DNA from: UBA5359 sp028699365 [NCBI: bacterium]
GTDB taxonomy: Bacteria; UBP13; UBA5359
Length of the DNA stretch: 6,305 nucleotides
Direction: 5' to 3'
Assembly: GCA_028699365.1 (NCBI GenBank)
Contig: JAQVUQ010000167.1
Span: 1 to 6,305, forward strand
Under the pieces are notes generated by a model. The model was not told where the DNA came from. It did no database searches and was given only the letters and a program-made list of their open reading frames with translations. The translations under genes and the position numbers were made by a program. Of this stretch, positions 4,700-6,305 are shown piece after piece; position 1 is the stretch's first letter; each line of letters starts with the position of its first letter.

Positions 4700-5116
4700 C
4701 TATTTCTCCGCTTTGGTCAGTTCGCCGAATATGTCGGTCAGGGCCTGGCCGATGTATTCGGTTACATCGGCTTCCGATACCAGGCCGACCAGGTTATTCT
4801 GGTCATCCGTCACCGGCAGACGACGGACTCTGTGCTTTCCGATCAACCTGGCTGCATCCATAATATCGCCGTTCTGATTGATGGTAACGGGATTGGCCGT
4901 CATCACTTCTCCTACATTGTGCTCGTGGGGCAGCCAGTCCTGTGTCAGCGCTCTGGTAGCCAGATCTCTGTCCGTAAGGATGCCGGCCGGCGTACTGCTG
5001 CCGGTGACTATAAGACATCCGATCTTGTTGTCTCTCATCAACACGGCTGCCTTCTGCAGATTGTCATTGGCTGAAACACGGGTGACATCTTTAGTCATTA
5101 TATCCGAGACGTTCAT
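4700..5116 (-). CDS. Two-CBS-domain protein
   Basis: The 138-residue cytosolic protein is a tandem CBS pair with no attached enzymatic domain. CBS1 spans about 3-57 (DIMTKDVTRV, then GILTDRDLA with Thr48 and Asp51). CBS2 spans about 68-121 (VMTANPVTIN, then GLVSEADVTEY with Ser114 and Asp117). The T/S-x-x-D motifs normally contact the ribose of AMP, ATP or related nucleotides, so the protein is probably an adenylate-responsive sensor; its output partner is unknown. Two adjacent ATG codons are possible. I prefer the second (start at 5116), which is seven bases from AGGGAGG (5124-5130); the first would add one Met with a spacing of four. It lies 22 bases after the BON gene and is probably co-transcribed with it. 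Confidence 0.93.
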   Translation of the reverse strand: MNVSDIMTKDVTRVSANDNLQKAAVLMRDNKIGCLIVTGSSTPAGILTDRDLATRALTQDWLPHEHNVGEVMTANPVTINQNGDIMDAARLIGKHRVRRLPVTDDQNNLVGLVSEADVTEYIGQALTDIFGELTKAEK

Positions 5117-5138
5117 CATACTACCTCCCTCTCGATTA

Positions 5139-5408
5139 TTATTCAGTCGATCCCTGTCGTTTAATTGCCAGACGGTTCTCCACATCGATCACGCCTACGG
5201 TATCCCAGGCATCATCGGCGGCGGACCGCTTCTCGATAACGGAATCCACCTCTCCCTCCAGTATCACCTTGCCGTGCTCGACATTGACGTTTATCTGCGA
5301 TGCGTCTATCCACGGATCGAAGGTTATGTTCTCCTCGACGGCCTCTTTCAGTTCTTCATCATTGGGCGGCCTGGCTCCGGCCGGGGGTATACCGTATCCG
5401 TCAGGCAT
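5139..5408 (-). CDS. Single BON-domain protein
   Basis: The 89-residue product lacks a signal peptide. A proline/glycine-rich N-terminal tail (about 1-17) precedes one BON domain (about 18-85) with the typical order: helix DEELKEAVEENI, strand ASQINVNVEHGKVILEGEV, helix EKRSAADDAWDTVG, and final strand DVENRL. BON domains bind lipids or act in stress-linked proteins such as OsmY and Kbp; here a cytosolic role is likely. ATG 5408 is chosen because GGAGG (5416-5420) lies seven bases upstream. A longer in-frame GTG start at 5426 would overlap that ribosome binding site. It heads a two-gene operon with the CBS gene and carries a GTTTAT-N14-GGGTAA promoter candidate. It resembles the first BON domain of the divergent gene. 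Confidence 0.92.
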   Translation of the reverse strand: MPDGYGIPPAGARPPNDEELKEAVEENITFDPWIDASQINVNVEHGKVILEGEVDSVIEKRSAADDAWDTVGVIDVENRLAIKRQGSTE

Positions 5409-5441
5409 CTTTTCACCTCCACGCACCGCGTTTCAAATTGA

Positions 5442-5467
5442 TTACCCTGTACGGGAGTGAGATAAAC
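5442..5467 (-). promoter_or_regulatory. Sigma-B-like promoter candidate of the BON-CBS operon
   Basis: Read on the minus strand: GTTTAT (5462-5467), 14 bases, GGGTAA (5442-5447). This is close to the sigma-B general-stress consensus of Bacillus (GTTTAA, N12-14, GGGTAT). The -35 lies in one arm of the palindrome 5457-5487. The -10 ends 33 bases before the BON start codon. The same GTTTAT-N14-GGGTA pattern precedes the divergent BON gene. Confidence 0.5.
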
Positions 5468-5487
5468 CCCGCGCGGGTTTATCTCAC
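5457..5487. repeat. Perfect 13-bp inverted repeat between divergent BON genes
   Basis: Arms 5457-5469 and 5475-5487 are perfectly complementary around a five-base GC loop. It abuts a heptad tract at 5488, just as the glnA hairpin abuts one at 4502. It could be a hairpin of the repeat family or an operator, since it covers the candidate -35 of the minus-strand BON promoter. Confidence 0.7.
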
Positions 5488-5520
5488 GGTTGTTAGTTGT
5501 TGGTTGTTTGTTGTTGGGTT
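5488..5520 (-). repeat. RRTTGTT heptad tract adjoining the palindrome
   Basis: GGTTGTT, AGTTGTT, GGTTGTT, TGTTGTT, then GGGTT. On the minus strand these are YAACAAC-type units, as in the heptad-hairpin module. Here the GCGCCC hairpin is replaced by the longer palindrome at 5457-5487. The following 5520-5537 resembles 4575-4593 inverted (shared CTTGCATG and CTTGA). Confidence 0.85.
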
Positions 5521-5546
5521 CAAGCTCCCATGCAAGCTTCACTTTT

Positions 5547-5575
5547 GCGCCCTCCGGGCGCGGTTGTTGGTTGTT
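5547..5575 (-). repeat. Hairpin plus two GGTTGTT heptads (module copy 4, inverted)
   Basis: Arms GCGCCC (5547-5552) and GGGCGC (5556-5561) surround the loop TCC, followed by two exact GGTTGTT units. Loop and orientation are the reverse complement of the copy at 4597-4647. It is the shortest heptad run among the four module copies. Confidence 0.88.
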
Positions 5576-5594
5576 TGAACGTTGAACCTCTCTC

Positions 5595-5620
5595 GTTTAT
5601 TGTGGAAGGTTACTGGGTAC
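5595..5620 (+). promoter_or_regulatory. Sigma-B-like promoter candidate of the triple-BON gene
   Basis: GTTTAT (5595-5600), 14 bases, GGGTAC (5615-5620), ending 28 bases before the start codon. No convincing vegetative promoter pair was found in the same stretch. The element mirrors that of the divergent BON-CBS operon in both hexamers and spacer length. Confidence 0.5.
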
Positions 5621-5648
5621 ATAGTTACTAAAAACCGGAGGAACTGCC

Positions 5649-6302
5649 ATGCGAAGTGATGAAGAGATAAAGAGGAATATCGAAGCTGCTTTCAGATGGG
5701 ATGCCAGAGTTGATGCGGACGAGATAGACGTTGATGTCAGAAATCGGATTGTTCACCTCGGCGGCTGCGTCAATACCTATACGGAGAAGGCGGCTGCGGT
5801 GGAGCTGACCCTGAACGTGGATGAGGTGGCCAATGTCGAGGATGATATCTCGGTGGTCCCCTTCTCGGTGGAGACCGATGCCACCCTGATTGCGGACGTG
5901 GAGAGCGCTCTGCTGCGGGATGTCAGAGTGGATGCCGAGGATGTGCTGATCGGGGCCAGAAACGGCATCGTAACGCTGAGCGGCAAGACTTCCACCATTG
6001 ACGAAAAGGCCTCGGCGGAGGAAGACGCACGCAGTGTCTTCGGAGTTTCAGACGTGGTCAACAGGATCGAGGTGATCCCCCCTGTAATCATGTCGGATAT
6101 CGAGGTCACTCAGGCGGTAATGGAAGGTCTGGGAGAAGAAGAACGCCTGACGAGAGATCTGGACGTATCGGTGCGTACGGAGAACGGCAAGGTATCCGTG
6201 GTGGGACACTTACCCAACATTCAGGTGCGCCGGGCGGTGGAGAATATTGTCTTGCATACTCCGGGCGTGCGCTGTTATGTAATGGATGCAGAGCTGGGAT
6301 AG
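5649..6302 (+). CDS. Triple BON-domain protein
   Basis: A 217-residue protein without signal peptide or membrane segment, composed of three consecutive BON-type repeats: about 1-70, 75-143 and 148-216. Each has the helix, strand-turn-strand, helix, strand pattern. Landmarks are SDEEIKRNIEAAF, IVHLGGCVNTYTEKAAA and VANVEDDISV; then DVESALLRD, IVTLSGKTSTIDEKASA and VSDVVNRIEV; then VTQAVMEGL, KVSVVGHLPN and a less typical end (TPGVRCYVMDAE). The third repeat is the most diverged. BON proteins are linked to osmotic and envelope stress, phospholipid or potassium binding; the actual ligand cannot be read here. ATG 5649 follows GGAGG (5637-5641) by seven bases. The stop TAG is three bases before the window end, so its terminator is not visible. 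Confidence 0.93.
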   Translation: MRSDEEIKRNIEAAFRWDARVDADEIDVDVRNRIVHLGGCVNTYTEKAAAVELTLNVDEVANVEDDISVVPFSVETDATLIADVESALLRDVRVDAEDVLIGARNGIVTLSGKTSTIDEKASAEEDARSVFGVSDVVNRIEVIPPVIMSDIEVTQAVMEGLGEEERLTRDLDVSVRTENGKVSVVGHLPNIQVRRAVENIVLHTPGVRCYVMDAELG

Positions 6303-6305
6303 GAC

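Overview
The window reads as ordinary bacterial chromosome, most likely from an anaerobic Bacillota (Clostridia-type) bacterium. That placement is an inference. It rests on a short type I-alpha glutamine synthetase, a sensorless histidine kinase paired with an ANTAR-domain regulator (the EutW/EutV architecture), strong Gram-positive-style ribosome binding sites, and standard sigma-A-type promoters. All genes are distinct and well separated. The intergenic spaces are unusually rich in 7-bp tandem repeats and short perfect hairpins.

Layout. On the minus strand at 205-834 lies a secreted protein of unknown function with an Asp/Arg-rich stretch. It is followed (at lower coordinates) by a hairpin and a heptad-repeat tract. 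A promoter region between about 980 and 1060 separates it from a plus-strand block: an ANTAR response regulator (1220-1777), a HisKA_2-type histidine kinase (1885-2499), a MNT nucleotidyltransferase antitoxin (2555-2872), a deleted remnant of its HEPN partner (2862-3054), and glnA (3147-4472). Convergent to glnA is a minus-strand pair: a single-BON protein (5139-5408) followed by a two-CBS protein (4700-5116). Divergent from that pair is a triple-BON protein (5649-6302).

How it fits together. The glnA leader has its own consensus promoter (3029-3057). Only about 25 bases after the predicted transcription start, a strong intrinsic terminator hairpin begins, with a seven-T run ending before the ribosome binding site. 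ANTAR proteins are RNA-binding antiterminators controlled by HisKA_2 kinases, and such a pair sits just upstream. The simplest reading is that kinase and regulator control read-through into glnA, a nitrogen-assimilation attenuator. The canonical twin hexaloop ANTAR target is not clearly visible, so this link remains an inference.

The most unusual sequence-level feature is a repeated intergenic module: (Y)AACAAC heptads running into a small hairpin of the form GCGCYC-GRA-GRGCGC, found four times in two orientations. Purine-rich heptads (GGAGTCA, GAAGTCT, GAAGACA) accompany it, and two copies of a 33-bp core differ only by transitions. One core copy supplies the histidine kinase ribosome binding site. 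Separately, both divergent BON genes carry GTTTAT-N14-GGGTA(A/C), which resembles general-stress sigma-B promoters.
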